Source: Theropithecus gelada
Taxonomy: Eukaryota > Chordata > Mammalia > Primates > Cercopithecidae
Direction of reading: 5' to 3'
Assembly: GCF_003255815.1 (NCBI RefSeq)
Contig: NC_037681.1
Location: forward strand, 74,150,386-74,214,385
DNA: 64,000 nt
Part shown: piece after piece, positions 1-10,570 of the stretch
Position numbering within the stretch: the stretch's first letter is position 1
Layout of the letters: each line of letters begins with the position of its first letter
Position numbers and translations under genes: made by a program
Notes under the pieces: model-generated
Seen by the model: only the letters and a program-made list of their open reading frames with translations
What the model was told of the DNA's origin: nothing
The model's database searches: none

Positions 1-540
1 GGCACTTGCTCTAAGAAGGATTTTTTATCTTTAGTTTTCCTACTTCTTCATTGTGTCTGTCTTTATCATGCACTTTGTTCTCTATTTTGGTCAACTATAA
101 AGAGCTGAACCTGGTACCAGAAGAACACCTGATTACTATTATAGTTCTGTGCTGAAATGTGTCCCTCTCAAAAAATCACACGTTAAAACCTAACCCCTAG
201 TACCTTAGAATATGACTGTGTTTGGATATAAGGTTATTAAGAGGCAACGAAGTTAAAATTAGCCCTTTAGGGCGGATCCCAATCGAATCCAACTGGTGTT
301 CTTACAATAAGAGGAAATTTGGACGCAGGGAGCCACACCCAAAGATAAAAGAGACTGTGGGGACACAGTAGGAAGACAGCCCTCTGCAAGCCAAAGGGTG
401 AGGCCTCAGAAAAACCAGACCTGCCAATACTTTTGTCTTGGACTGCTAGCCTCCAGAACTGTGAATAAACAAGTTTCCGTTGTTTAAGTGCCTGATCTGT
501 GGTATTTTGTTACAGGTAGCCCTGGCAAACTAACCCAATT
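1..540 (+). repeat. MaLR (MLT1-type) LTR, diverged
   Basis: From about 150 the sequence follows the MLT1/MST LTR plan: a start near 'gaaatgtgtccctctcaaaa', then 'cctaacccctagtacc', a block with 'gtgaggcctcagaaaa', 'cttggactgctagcctccag', and the terminal 'gaactgtgaataaacaagttt'. It has drifted strongly. The first ~120 bases are not clearly part of it. Confidence 0.6.
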
Positions 541-1512
541 ACCCTGGCCTGGTTACCTAATTCACTTATTTTCTCACCTGTAAAACAGAAACAACTGACT
601 CTGCCTACACAGAGTAGTGGAGGTAAATCGTGATATTTTTGAAAACTACAAAGGGTTATATAAATGTAATCAATATGATAGTTTATTATGAAAAATATTT
701 CCCTTTTGTGTCTGAGGCAGATATGATGGCAGGGAGCACCGAATGTCCCCCGTTGTCACTAAGAGTCAGAGGTTGCTAGCTGCTACACTACAAAGCTGTG
801 GATCCCCAAGCCCCTGATTTGTTTGTGTTTATTGCCTCAAGTTGTTGACAGTTGAAGACAAGGAAAGATAAACACTAAGTATGAATAAGAGAAAATATTC
901 TCTAAGCCATTCTATTTTCCGTAACTCTAAAAGTAATGACAAGTATTCTGGGTTGAAAAAAAAAAAATCTCGATATTTATTCTTGTTAGCCAGCTAAAAA
1001 TGAGGAAAGAAAAGCTGAAGACACTGACATTCAGAAAATGAGTTCAGAGGAAGCAGGAGTAAGCAAGGAATTTTAATTAGAACTCTATAATGTACTGAGG
1101 AAATAACTATAAAAATGAAAAGTATTCCCCCAAAAAGTTGAAATGGAAATAATTGAAATGCATTTGAGTTCAATTTAAAGGGTTATAGAGGGCAGCGTAG
1201 CTAAATAGGGTTTAGAAAAAAAACAAATAAAAATGATTCTAAAAATATAAGCAGCCTTTTAGGAAATACTGAAATATTTATTAAAAAATAAGCTGACATT
1301 ACAAAAATAGTACATGTGTGAAGTTAAATGCTATATTTTAAATTAAAATGCCCTTTCAGTTCTCAGATGTCTCAGCAATGAGCTCATGAGAGGTAAAATT
1401 CTGAAACACTAAAATGTTTTCCTGGTATAGAAAAAAAGGCAAAGATTCAATCTTGTAATAGATGATTAGGCAGATGTCTTCATTTTTAGAAACTTCTAGT
1501 TTTCTTCTATTA
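541..1512. other. Unique A+T-rich sequence, no gene seen
   Basis: No convincing repeat, exon or RNA gene. It holds short A-tracts (957-967, 1218-1225) and scattered stops in all frames. Confidence 0.5.
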
Positions 1513-1636
1513 CAGTAGTTGGCAAACTTTAGTGTGCGTCAGAATTACCTGAAGGCTGCTAACCACAAATTGCTAGGCCTCACTCAGGTTTTCTGATTCC
1601 TGAGGTCTGGGATCAAGCTCAAGAATTTGCATTTCT

Positions 1637-1766
1637 GCCCGGGCATAGTGGCCCACGCCTGTAATCCCAGTGCTTTGGAAGGCCGAGGTGGGATGACTGA
1701 GGCCAGTTCGAGACCAACCTGGGCAATAAAGAAAGACTCCATCTCTACAAACAACAACAAAGAAAA
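1637..1766 (+). mobile_element. FLAM / free left Alu monomer
   Basis: A single Alu left monomer ('cctgtaatcccagtgctttg', 'gagaccaacctgggcaa') of about 115 bp runs directly into an A-rich tail with no right arm. It is flanked by 16-bp target copies at 1621-1636 and, partly degraded, 1767-1776. It is the oldest of the stacked insertions. Confidence 0.75.
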
Positions 1767-1776
1767 AAGAATTTGC

Positions 1777-2078
1777 TTTTTTGTGTTTTTTGAGGTAGAG
1801 TGTTCCTGCTCTGTCATCCAGACTGGGTGCAGTGCTGCATTCATGGCTCACCGCAGCCTCAACCTCCTGGGCTCAAGCAATCCTCCTGCCTCAGCCTCCC
1901 ACATAGTTGGGACAACAGGTATATACCACCATGCCCAGCTAATTGTTTTTCTTTATTTTTTAGAGATGGGGTCTCACTATGTTGCCCAGGCTGATCTCAA
2001 ACTCCTGGCTTCAAGCAGTCCTCCCTCCTGGCCATCCCAAAGTGCTGGGATTACAGACATGAGCCACTGTGCCCAGCC
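1777..2078 (-). mobile_element. AluJ, minus strand
   Basis: Poly-T head, then a full dimeric Alu in reverse. AluJ-type positions include 'gggctcaagcaatcctcctg' and 'agagatggggtctcactatg'. It is followed by a target-copy 'aatagtttgtatttct' at 2079-2094. Confidence 0.8.
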
Positions 2079-2094
2079 AATAGTTTGTATTTCT

Positions 2095-2403
2095 TTTTTC
2101 TTTTCCTTTTTTTTTTTTTTTTGAGACAGAGTCTCACTCTGTCACCCAGGCTGGAGTGCAGTGGTGCAATCTCAGCTCACTGCAACTTCTGCCTCCCAGG
2201 TTCACACTATTCTCCTGCCTCAGCCTCCCAAGTAGTTGGGACTACAGGTGCCCGCCACCACACCCAGCTAATTTTTTGTATTTTTAGTAGAGACAGGGTT
2301 TTACCGTGTTAACCAGGATGGTCTTGATCACCTGACGTTGTGATCCGCCTGCCTCGGCCTCCCAAAGTGCTGGGATTACAGGCGTGAGCCACCACGCCCA
2401 GCC
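2095..2403 (-). mobile_element. AluS/Y, minus strand
   Basis: T-rich head (2095-2122), then 'gagacagagtctcactctg' and a full reverse Alu ending 'ccaccacgcccagcc'. The 'gttaaccaggatggtcttg' segment is of the Sc/Y kind. Target copies flank it at 2079-2094 and 2404-2419. Confidence 0.85.
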
Positions 2404-2416
2404 AAGAATTTGTATT

Positions 2417-2419
<3 letters not shown>

Positions 2420-2449
<30 letters not shown>

Positions 2450-2716
2450 AGACGGAGTCTCGCTCTGTCGCCCAGGCTGGAGTGCAGTGGCGCGATCTCG
2501 GCTCACTGCAAGCTCCGCCTCCCGGGTTCACGCCATTCTCCTGCCTCAGCCTCCCAGTAGCTGGGACTACAGGCGCCCACAACCGCGCCCGGCTAATTTT
2601 TTGTATTTTTAGTAGAGACGGGGTTTCACCGTGGTCTCGATCTCCTGACCTTGTGATCCGCCCGTCTCGGCCTCCCAAAGTGCTGGGATTACAGGCGTGA
2701 GCCACCGCGCCCGGCC
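2420..2716 (-). mobile_element. AluYd-type Alu, minus strand, with 12-nt deletion
   Basis: A CpG-rich, little-diverged AluY with an uninterrupted T-tract of about 30 (2419-2448). Where other copies read 'gttagccaggatggtctcg', this one reads 'caccgtggtctcgatctcc'. That is a clean loss of 12 nt, equal to consensus positions ~85-97 of the left arm, which is the published diagnostic of the AluYd lineage. Perfect 16-bp flanking repeats lie at 2404-2419 and 2717-2732, so it is the youngest of the stack. Confidence 0.8.
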
Positions 2717-2790
2717 AAGAATTTGTATTTCTAACAAGTTTCAAGGTAATGCTGAGGCTGCTAGTCTAAAAAGACTTTGAGAAATGATAC

Positions 2791-3585
2791 GCTAAGATAA
2801 AGACCATGTTGGAGCTCCAGGTGAATACAATTGACTGAATATATTAATTTATTTGCACAAAATACTTCTGAGTATTTGCATTTATCTCAACTCTCTCCCA
2901 TAATACAGCAAGTTTTAGGAGCTGGAAAATAAATCAATAAGAGGCAACAGACCTAAAAAAAACACAGAAAGCTAAGTGCTATTTGGGGACAGGAGGTATC
3001 AAACAGCAATATGCAAATGCTCAAGAATTGCAGGTATCGGGTATCCTGTATCTTTAAGAAAATAGTAAGGCATAAAACTAAAAGTAGAAGAACTGGTTCA
3101 AAGTCTTTAAAAGAAACAGCTAAGCCCCTGATCTCCTTCTATGTCCTAGCAGAAAACCACGTTTACTATTTGAAGAGATTAAAACATGAAGGATTTGGTA
3201 GCAGAGGAACCTGGAAAAGCTTAGGAAGTGCTTTTATGAAAAAGACAGGACAAGGAAAGTGTGGGTTTCACCTATCCTTCTCCCCTATCCTGCTCCCCTG
3301 ACCTCTTCCCTTGAGCCTCTCCCAAAATGCCAGCTAACAGGTGGAAAATAAGAGGATTCCTCTTTGGTGGAACTAATCAAGCCAAGAGAAAAGACACATA
3401 GACACTGACATTAGGGACTCCCCCATGAAATGATGGGATTGCTCTCCAGTTACCCTACACTGAAGACCATCAAATATGTCCCATGTGCATACAAAGGGTT
3501 TCCAATCAGTATTGTAGTGTCTCACTCATAAATATGAATTTTAACCAATAGTGATCAGTTTAGAAAATCCATCTAACATGAAGAC
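2791..3585. other. Unique sequence, no gene seen
   Basis: No recognised repeat or exon. A 96-codon open frame at 3011-3301 has no family features and I regard it as chance. Confidence 0.5.
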
Positions 3586-4060
3586 TGTCAGGTTCCAGCC
3601 CAAGTTGGGGTCCGAGGGGAGCTGGTAGTTGAGTGATGGGTAGTTGAAAGAACACTCAAGGTATGGTAGGCAGTGGGATATGGTTTTATTCTCTCTCCAT
3701 CAGTCTTTGTCTCAGCCGCCCACTCCAGCCTCACCCCCTCTCAGCACCAGCTCCACGGCTCCTGTCACCCCCACGCCTGCAGCTGTACTCCCTGGTGCAC
3801 TCACCGCCTTCTGGCTCCCCTCTGTCTGCCTGCAAAGCAGCTGGCTCCCTCTCACAGAGTTAGCAGTGCAGTTATATTACTCTTGGACAACAGTAGGTCA
3901 GAGCCAGGTGATGAGCCCACCCATAACATGGTTATACAACTGTGATTATATAATGCACAGGATTGTGCACCTGCACTCTAATCCCGCTGTGTCATGCTGC
4001 ACCAGCTGTTTACCTCGGCCTAGTCTTGATTGAAGCACATCCATTTTCCTTACAAAGACA
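3586..4060 (-). repeat. Probable solo ERV LTR (family not identified)
   Basis: Read on the minus strand, the block has an AATAAA signal (complement of 'tttatt', ~3684) about 100 bp before a terminal 'ggctggaacctgaca'. TATA-like 'aatataac' (~3875) and 'attatataatc' (~3950) lie upstream. It is C-rich on the plus strand (3700-3850), unlike its neighbours. This TATA to AATAAA to ...CA layout is typical of endogenous retroviral LTRs. No internal viral genes are next to it. Confidence 0.45.
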
Positions 4061-4347
4061 AATTATAAAACAAACCAATGGGATAAAAGTACTTAGAGGA
4101 AACAAAGGTAATAGAGGAAAAATCAAAACAATAAGCTAACAACTATAAGTAATATATTCAAAGGAAACAAAAAACATCTCATTTATGGAAAAAGAAAAGG
4201 ATGTTATTTTAATTTTTTTAAAGAAACAATATGAGAACAACAACAAATATTAAATCATGCTGACAGAAATGAAAGATAAAGCTGAGGAAATTCCCAAGAG
4301 AAGTGTAGAAGTAGAGCAAAAAGAGATGGGAAGATTCCTATAAAACA

Positions 4348-4583
4348 GCAGTGCTCAACTAGGGAGTGATTTTTACATCTCAGGAGTCATTTAGCAATTT
4401 CCAAAGACATTTTTGGTTGTCACAACTCAAGATGTGGGGTCCAAGGATAAATAGCTACTACCGTCCGTCCTCTAGTGAGTAGGGGCCAGGAGTGCTGCTA
4501 AACATCCTACAATGTACAGGGCAGTCCCCCACAACAAAGAAATTATCTGGCCAAAAATGTCAAGGATACCAAGGATTAGAAAT
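4348..4583 (+). mobile_element. MER5A hAT-Charlie MITE
   Basis: Matches the MER5A consensus along its length: 'cagtgctcaactagggag', 'catttttggttgtcacaact', 'taaacatcctacaatg', 'attatctggccaaaaatgtc'. The element is a non-autonomous hAT transposon with no coding potential. Confidence 0.85.
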
Positions 4584-4727
4584 CTCATCATAAGATAATG
4601 TAGCCACCCAAATGTGAATTTCCCCACCTTCTAAAAATATTCACAAGTGAACAAGGAGAATAAATAAAATTGCTCATAATACAAACCAACGACATAAATC
4701 GGAATACAAAAAATACTATGAGCCTTC

Positions 4728-5487
4728 TCAAAAGAAGACATACAAGCAGCAAACAAAAAATGTTCCATTTCACTAATCATTAGAGAAATGCAAATCAAAA
4801 TCACAATGACATATCATCTCACACTAGTCAGAATGGCTATTATCAAGAAGTCAAAAAATAACAGATGCTGGCAAGGCTGCAAAGAAAAGGGAATGCTTGT
4901 ACACTGTTAGTGGGAATGTAAATTAGTTCAGCCACTGTGGAAAGCTGTTTAGAGATTTCTCAAATAACTGAGAGCTACCATTCAACCCAGCAATCCCCTT
5001 ACTGGGTATATACCCAAAGGTAAATAAATAATTCTACCAAAAAGACCAATGCATTCATATGTTCATCATAGTGCTATTTACAAAAGAAAGATAAGGAATA
5101 AACAAACCTAGGTGCCCATCAATGGTGGATTGCATAAAGAAAATGTGGTACATATATACCATGGAATACTACAGCCATAAAAATAATGAAATCATGTGCT
5201 TTGCAGCAATATGGATGCAGCCAGAGGCCATTATCCTAAGCTAATGCAGGAAGAGAAAACCAAATACTGCATGTTCTCACTTATAAATGGGAGCTAAACA
5301 TTGAATACACATGGACATGAAGATATGAACAGACACTGCAGACTACTAGAAGGGGGAAAGTAGAGGGAGCCTGAATTGAAAAACTACCTATTGGGTACCA
5401 TGCTCACTACCCCGGTGATGGGATCTATACCCCAAATCTCAGCATCATGTAATATACTCATGTAACAAACCTGCACATGTACCCCCT
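4728..5487 (+). mobile_element. LINE-1 3' end (L1MA/L1PB-like), ORF2 end plus 3'UTR
   Basis: Shows the familiar L1 ORF2 C-terminal and 3'UTR landmarks: 'ttctcaaaagaagacatac', 'gggtatatacccaaagg', 'tgttctcacttataaatggg', 'acaaacctgcacatgtaccc'. It is 5'-truncated and full of stops. Its last bases are displaced past the LTR at 5488-5865 and reappear at 5869-5893 ('ctgattctaaagtaaaatct'). Confidence 0.9.
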
Positions 5488-5865
5488 TGATATGGTTTGG
5501 CTCTGTGTCGCCACCCAAATCTCACCTTGAATTATAATCCTCAAAATCCCCACAGGTCAAGGGTGGGACCAGGTGGAGGTAATTGGATCATGGGGGCAGC
5601 TGCCCCCATGCTGTTCTTGTGATAGTGAGTGACTTCTCATGAGATCTGATGGTTTTATAAGTGTCTGGCATTTTCCCTACTGGCACTCACTCCATCCTGC
5701 CACCCTGTGAAGAAGGTAGCTGCTTCTCCTTTGCCTTCTGCCATGATTCTAAGTTTCCTGAGGCTCCCCCTAGCAATGTGGAACTGGGAGTCAATTAAAC
5801 CTCTTTCCTTTATAAATTACCCAGTCTCAGGTATTTCTTCATAGCAGTGAGAACAGAATAATACA
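5488..5865 (+). repeat. THE1/MST (MaLR) LTR inserted in L1 3'UTR
   Basis: Runs from 'tgatatggtttggctctgtg' to 'gagaacagaataataca', with 'gagatctgatggttttata', 'ctttgccttctgccatgatt' and 'cctctttcctttataaatta', which are hallmark THE1/MST segments. A solo LTR about 378 bp long, in the sense orientation relative to the host L1. Confidence 0.9.
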
Positions 5866-6014
5866 CATCTGATTCTAAAGTAAAATCTGAAATGATTGAA
5901 AAATACTGTGAACTTCAAGTTGCTTGTAAATAAGGAAATATATGCCCAAATCCAGAGCACAGAGTCAGGGAAGGGGATAAATAAGAGGGAAGGGGAGGAG
6001 AGGAGAAGTGCCAT

Positions 6015-6362
6015 AGACTAAATGTTGTGTTTCCACCCCACCAAATTCATTTGTTGAAATCCTAACCTCCAAAGTGATTGTATTTGGAGGTGGGGCTTTG
6101 GGGAGGTGATTACAGAATGTGGGTAAAGCCTTCATGAGTAGAATTAGTACCCTTATAAAAGAGGTTCTGGAGAGTTCCCTTGCCCCTTCTCCCATGTGAG
6201 TTTACAGCAAAAACCAAAAAGCAGGCCCTCACCAGACCCCAAACCTTCCAGCACCTTGATCTTAGACTTCACAGCCTCCATAATTGTTAGAAATAAATTT
6301 CTATTGTTTATTCCTCACTAGGTCTATGGTATTCTATTATAGCAGCCTGAGCAGACTAAGAC
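6015..6362 (+). repeat. MLT1/MST-type MaLR LTR
   Basis: Contains 'tcatttgttgaaatcctaac', 'ggtggggctttggggaggtg', 'cccttataaaagaggttctg', 'caccttgatcttagacttc' and 'agaaataaatttctattgt'. These are the ordered landmarks of MLT1-group LTRs. Confidence 0.85.
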
Positions 6363-6784
6363 AGAAACAGATGGAGCAGGGGAGGAAAGAAGCAGAGAGG
6401 AAGGAAACCAATCTACATCTTCAACATTTTGCTCGGAAAGCTACTCAGCTATGTACAGTTTTATCACTTACAAAATCTGCTTTCCTCAAAGCTGTAGGAT
6501 AATCTAAGTTTTTGCTGCTATATAACAAGGATTCCCTTTCTTCCACTTTCCAATAACGTGTTCCTCATGTTCATGCTTTTTTGGTTCTTCAGAATTCTTA
6601 AAAACACCTTTTTTGTATCCTACTAATGCTTCTTTACCTGAGCGTATGGAATTGTCTGATCCAAACTCCAAGAAAACCATTGTTGGGGAAAGAAACCTGG
6701 AGCCTCAGGCTTCCAGGACATAGGTGACAGGAACAGCCAATGGGAAAGCCTTTTTGCTAATGGTGACCAAAAATCATAGGTAGC
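6363..6784. other. Unique sequence, no gene seen
   Basis: No repeat or coding evidence. A purine-rich patch lies at 6370-6410. Confidence 0.5.
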
Positions 6785-7000
6785 ATATAATAGGTTAAAA
6801 ACATGGGTTTAAATTCTGTCTCTGCTATTTACCATCTGAGTAACCTTAAGTAATTCTTTAAGCCTCTCTGAGCTACAGTTTCCTCATGTAATATGAAGAT
6901 TAAAATACCTACTCATACAGTTGTTTTGAGGGTTAAAAAGATATTGAAAGCAAAGTTCTTAGCACAGTGCCTAGCTTGTGGTAATTGTTCTTTAACTGGT
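6785..7000 (-). repeat. MIR SINE
   Basis: Reverse MIR: 'ttctgtctctgctatttacc', 'cctctctgagctacagtttc', 'gttttgagggttaaaaag', 'cttagcacagtgcctagctt' in the expected order. Confidence 0.75.
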
Positions 7001-7277
7001 ATCTTAAAAGAAGTGATCTTCAAAGTTTCACAGCTAGTGTAGCAAAGACTGAATCATTAACACTACCAACAAATTTAAGGGACGTTCAGACCAGTTGTTT
7101 AGGGAAAGCCCAGGCCCCTGAAGCTGTGCAGAGCCAGAATTGAGCTGGGCACACATTTACAAAGTAGGTAAAGTATTATTTTGTTCTATGTTCAAGACTT
7201 TTTGATGCTTATTTGGGAATGTAATATTCCAGTGTCAACACATACATGCATAGATATACACACTCCAAGATAATGCT

Positions 7278-7482
7278 ACCCTAACAGCAGGGGTACTCAA
7301 ACTTGAGTGTGTATTGGCACCACCTGCAGGGCTTGTTCAAACAAGATTACTGGGCCCTAACCCCAGAGCTTCTGATTCTGCATCTCGGGGCAGGGCCACA
7401 GAAAAATTTACATTCTAACAAGTTCCCAGGTGACGTTGCTGCTGCTGGTTCCAGGACCACAGTGTGAGAATTATTGCCCTAG
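7278..7482 (+). mobile_element. MER20-like hAT MITE, complete
   Basis: Opens 'caggggtactcaaacttgag' and closes 'accacagtgtgagaattatt'. The internal 'gggccctaaccccagagc' and 'ctaacaagttcccaggtga' match the MER20/MER5 group. It is the undisturbed counterpart of the split copy at 1513-2790. Confidence 0.75.
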
Positions 7483-8260
7483 AGAATGCAACACTATAGA
7501 TCTTTCTTTTTAAATTCCACAGCATCCTACAAAGCAACCTATCAATGACCACATAAGATTAAAATGGCCTTTAAATAAGCAGGAAGTAGTCAACATTTTT
7601 TTTTACACAATGTTGCTTACCATCTGGTTGAAATACAAGCAACCTGAAAGCTCTGAATTGAACCAAGCTACTTTGTAAATTTTAATTCATAATATCCTTT
7701 TTCCTCTAAAAATTTAGAGCCTCATCCTGAAAAGCCTGCAAAACCTTTACCCATTTTATTAATACCAGCTGTTAGGAAAACATTACTGTAAATCATGCTT
7801 CCATTTTTTGCAGAGTGGTTCAATAAAGTGGGGATAATATAAGTTTGAGACAAATGCTTATTCTCATTGCCCAAGAGGATAAACAAAGGATAAATTACAT
7901 TCGAAGATTTCGACCTTAGCAGAATTTTGACGGCATTCAATATCTACCAAAGCTAGTCAGCTACAGACTTCTGGGAAAAAAACTGAGCATTTCTATTTCT
8001 TTTTCAGGCTCGCCATGGGATGACTATACAAGTAGACCTTTTTTTTAACAACATAAGGTCACATAATTCTTTTATTTTGCTCCATCAACAGAAAAAAAAA
8101 AAAACTAGTGAAGCACTCTCAATTTTTAATGTGTTTTAAAAGACTTTTAAACATACTGATGTAACAACTGTTTATTGATTACTCTCTATTTACAAAAATG
8201 AAATAGACACAAGACAGACATGACCTTACCCTCAGTGTACTTAAAATACAGTACATTCAG
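7483..8260. other. Unique A+T-rich sequence, no gene seen
   Basis: No repeat, exon or RNA gene recognised. A-tract at 8091-8105. Confidence 0.5.
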
Positions 8261-8330
8261 AGTGTGTGTATTAGTGTGTGCATGTGTGTTAGTGTATGTA
8301 TGTGTGTTAGTGTATTATGTGTATATGTCT
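8261..8330. repeat. Imperfect (TG)n-type tandem repeat
   Basis: Interrupted units of the kind 'tgtgtgttagtgta' repeat three to four times. The open frame across it (C/V-rich) is a repeat artefact. Confidence 0.8.
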
Positions 8331-8539
8331 ATAACATGTAGCCCACAGGAAAGAGCTATTTCCACACCACTCTATAAAAACTGTTTACATCTCTCACTCA
8401 GAGCCTTGTGAATACACACAGGTGCTGAACCTACCCAGTTTACTTGCCTCTGCATTAATTACATGAAGGACTCCTTACTACCAACTCTATAAAAGGCATT
8501 CTATTCAGGCTCATCCCTTTCTCTAACAAAACAATTCTC

Positions 8540-9740
8540 ATGAAGGCCAATGATCAGTTCCGTGTTACTAAGTACAACTTTCATTTTTTCATTGCCCATC
8601 TTATTTGATGTTTTCATAGCAATCACTAATGACCACATCTTTCCTCTTGCAATAATCTCTCCCTTTGCCTTTCATATCTCATGTTGCTGCTTTCTCTCCT
8701 AACTTCTCTGGCTGGTCTCTCTCCTACTTCTCTAAAGGCACATCTTCCTCTGCCTGGACCACCTTCAGGCTTTCCTTAGTCCAATTTCTCCTCAGTCTTT
8801 ACTGTCTCCCTAAGACTCCTCACACCATAGCATCAATCACTCCCTAAATGCCAATTCTGCCAACTTATAGCTCAGTCCATAACCCTCCCCCTAGCTTCAT
8901 AGCCATATGACCAACACTCATTGCATGACCCTTCCCCTAAAATCTGACCCAGTCATCTCTACCTAGGTTGCACACAGTCTAGGAGACCTACACTTCTCTC
9001 TCCCTGCTCCATACACAATGTATCACATATCTGTAAATCTTACTTCCTAAGTGGTTTTTGAATTATTTTCTCCCCACCTCCACTACTACCACCCTAGTCC
9101 AAAGCACCACCCAGAGTCCCACAGCAGCCAGGTCTACACACCCACTCTTGCTCCCTCCAACATACTCTCCATGATGAGACTAGCATAATCTTTTCAAAGC
9201 ACAAATCTGGTGATGTAACCTCTTATTTAAAACTCTCCACTGGTTTTCCCACTCCTGGAACAAAAGCAAATTCTTCAACACATCTCTAAGGCTCTGCAGA
9301 GTCTAGAATCTTTTAATCTTTTAATTGTAATCCCTACTGCTCCACTCCCCCTTGCTCCATGGGCTCCAGTCACACCAGCTCCTTTCAGTTCCTTAAATGA
9401 ACCAGGCCCTCACTTGCTGCAGGTGCTATTCACTGCCCCCTGCCCTCAGACTACTTAGTTAACTCCTGTTCATTCTTCTGCTGTCAGCCTAAAGCCCACC
9501 TTCTCGGGGAGGCTTTTCCTGCCCCTCAAGACTATGATCACATAACACCATGTACTTTCCCTCATGGCCCTTATCACAGTTGTAATTTTACGTTTATTAG
9601 TATGATTAGTTGAATAATGTCAGTCTCCCACTCCAGACTGTAGGGCAGACTGTAACTATTGTGTCATGTATAATATCTTTAGCACTTGGCACTGCCAAAA
9701 GCACAATAAATACTTGTAGAATAAATGAGAATAGACAAGG
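8540..9740 (+). mobile_element. L2 LINE 3' region
   Basis: The ordered L2 3'-end landmarks are visible despite age: 'cttcctctgcctggaccacc', 'caaatctggtgatgtaacct', 'aaaactctccactggttttc', 'ggggaggcttttcctgcc', 'ccttatcacagttgtaat', and the terminal 'cacaataaatacttgtagaa'. No intact ORF2 remains. Confidence 0.8.
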
Positions 9741-10139
9741 AGTAGCTGAGAGTACATTAATGCAAACTCTGTAGTAAATAACATGCAGTTGGCTAACGAA
9801 TAATATGGACACTAAAGAGGTATACGTACTACCCACTCAAGGAAACCACCAATCCTACAAACATGGACTCCTGTGTGCTTCTAGCCTAATTGCCAATTTC
9901 TCCTCACTGGTGTGTTTGGGGAATCCATAGACTGGTGGCTTTGGGAGGATACTTCTCCTCAGAACGTTTTCTCTTATTATCTGATCCCAGGTCATCCGCT
10001 AATCCAGTTTCTGTCCCTCAGTAGACTGCTCATCCACTAATCCAGGCTCCTCACCTTTTTGTACCAGTTCCTTATGCTTATCAAGGAGAGAGAAGACACC
10101 CGTCAGCATGGTAGGCAGGGCTCTTTACAACCTAGCAAC
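9741..10139. other. Unique sequence, no gene seen
   Basis: Nothing recognisable. A short repeated phrase 'ccgctaatccag' / 'ccactaatccag' lies at ~9996 and ~10034. Confidence 0.45.
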
Positions 10140-10570
10140 CTCTGTTCAGCACCTCCCGTCTCCAGTCACTCCCGCACCTAAGACATGGTGTTCCAGCCCA
10201 CTTATCTCTAAGTTCTCCAAACACACCACACTTGCTGTCCTCCCAGCCTTTGCCCAGGCTGTTACTCTGCCCAGGACATTCTTCCCAATCCCCGCTCTCC
10301 ACCCTTCATACCTCTGCTTGGCTGTCACCTCCTTTTGACAAATTTTGCTATTATCCAACAAGGCAGAATTAGGTGTTTCTCCTTGGTGGGTCCTCCCTAA
10401 TCTTCCCTGATCATAGTATGCTTCACACTGAAGTGTCATGGCCTGTGTACTTTTAGGTCTTCCTCATTAGTCCTTGAAAGTAGGGGCTGTGTCTTTTTCA
10501 GAGTTACATCCTTGAAGTGTAGCATGATGCTAGAAGCCAATGGGTACCAAATACTTACTGAATAGAGAGA
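10140..10570 (+). mobile_element. L2 LINE 3' end, second copy
   Basis: 'ccagcctttgcccaggctgt', 'ctctgcccaggacattcttc', 'ccttgaaagtaggggctgtg' and 'ccaaatacttactgaataga' follow the L2 3' consensus order. A 97-codon minus-strand frame here is only the complement of L2. Confidence 0.75.

Larger units (their letters stand above)
1513..2790 (+). mobile_element. MER20-like hAT MITE split by four Alu insertions
   Basis: The left part (1513-1636) reads 'cagtagttggcaaacttt' onward to 'aagaatttgcatttct'. The right part (2733-2790) resumes with 'aacaagtttcaaggtaatgc' and ends near 'actttgagaaatgat'. Together they match the ~200-bp MER20/MER5-group hAT-Charlie MITE, with its 'caaactt...aagtttg'-type terminal inverted repeats. 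All intervening DNA is Alu-derived. The subfamily name is from memory. Confidence 0.7.

Noticed and set aside
1573..2744. Long overlapping open frames on both strands (up to 165 codons)
   Set aside because: They lie wholly within the stacked Alus and translate Alu sequence.
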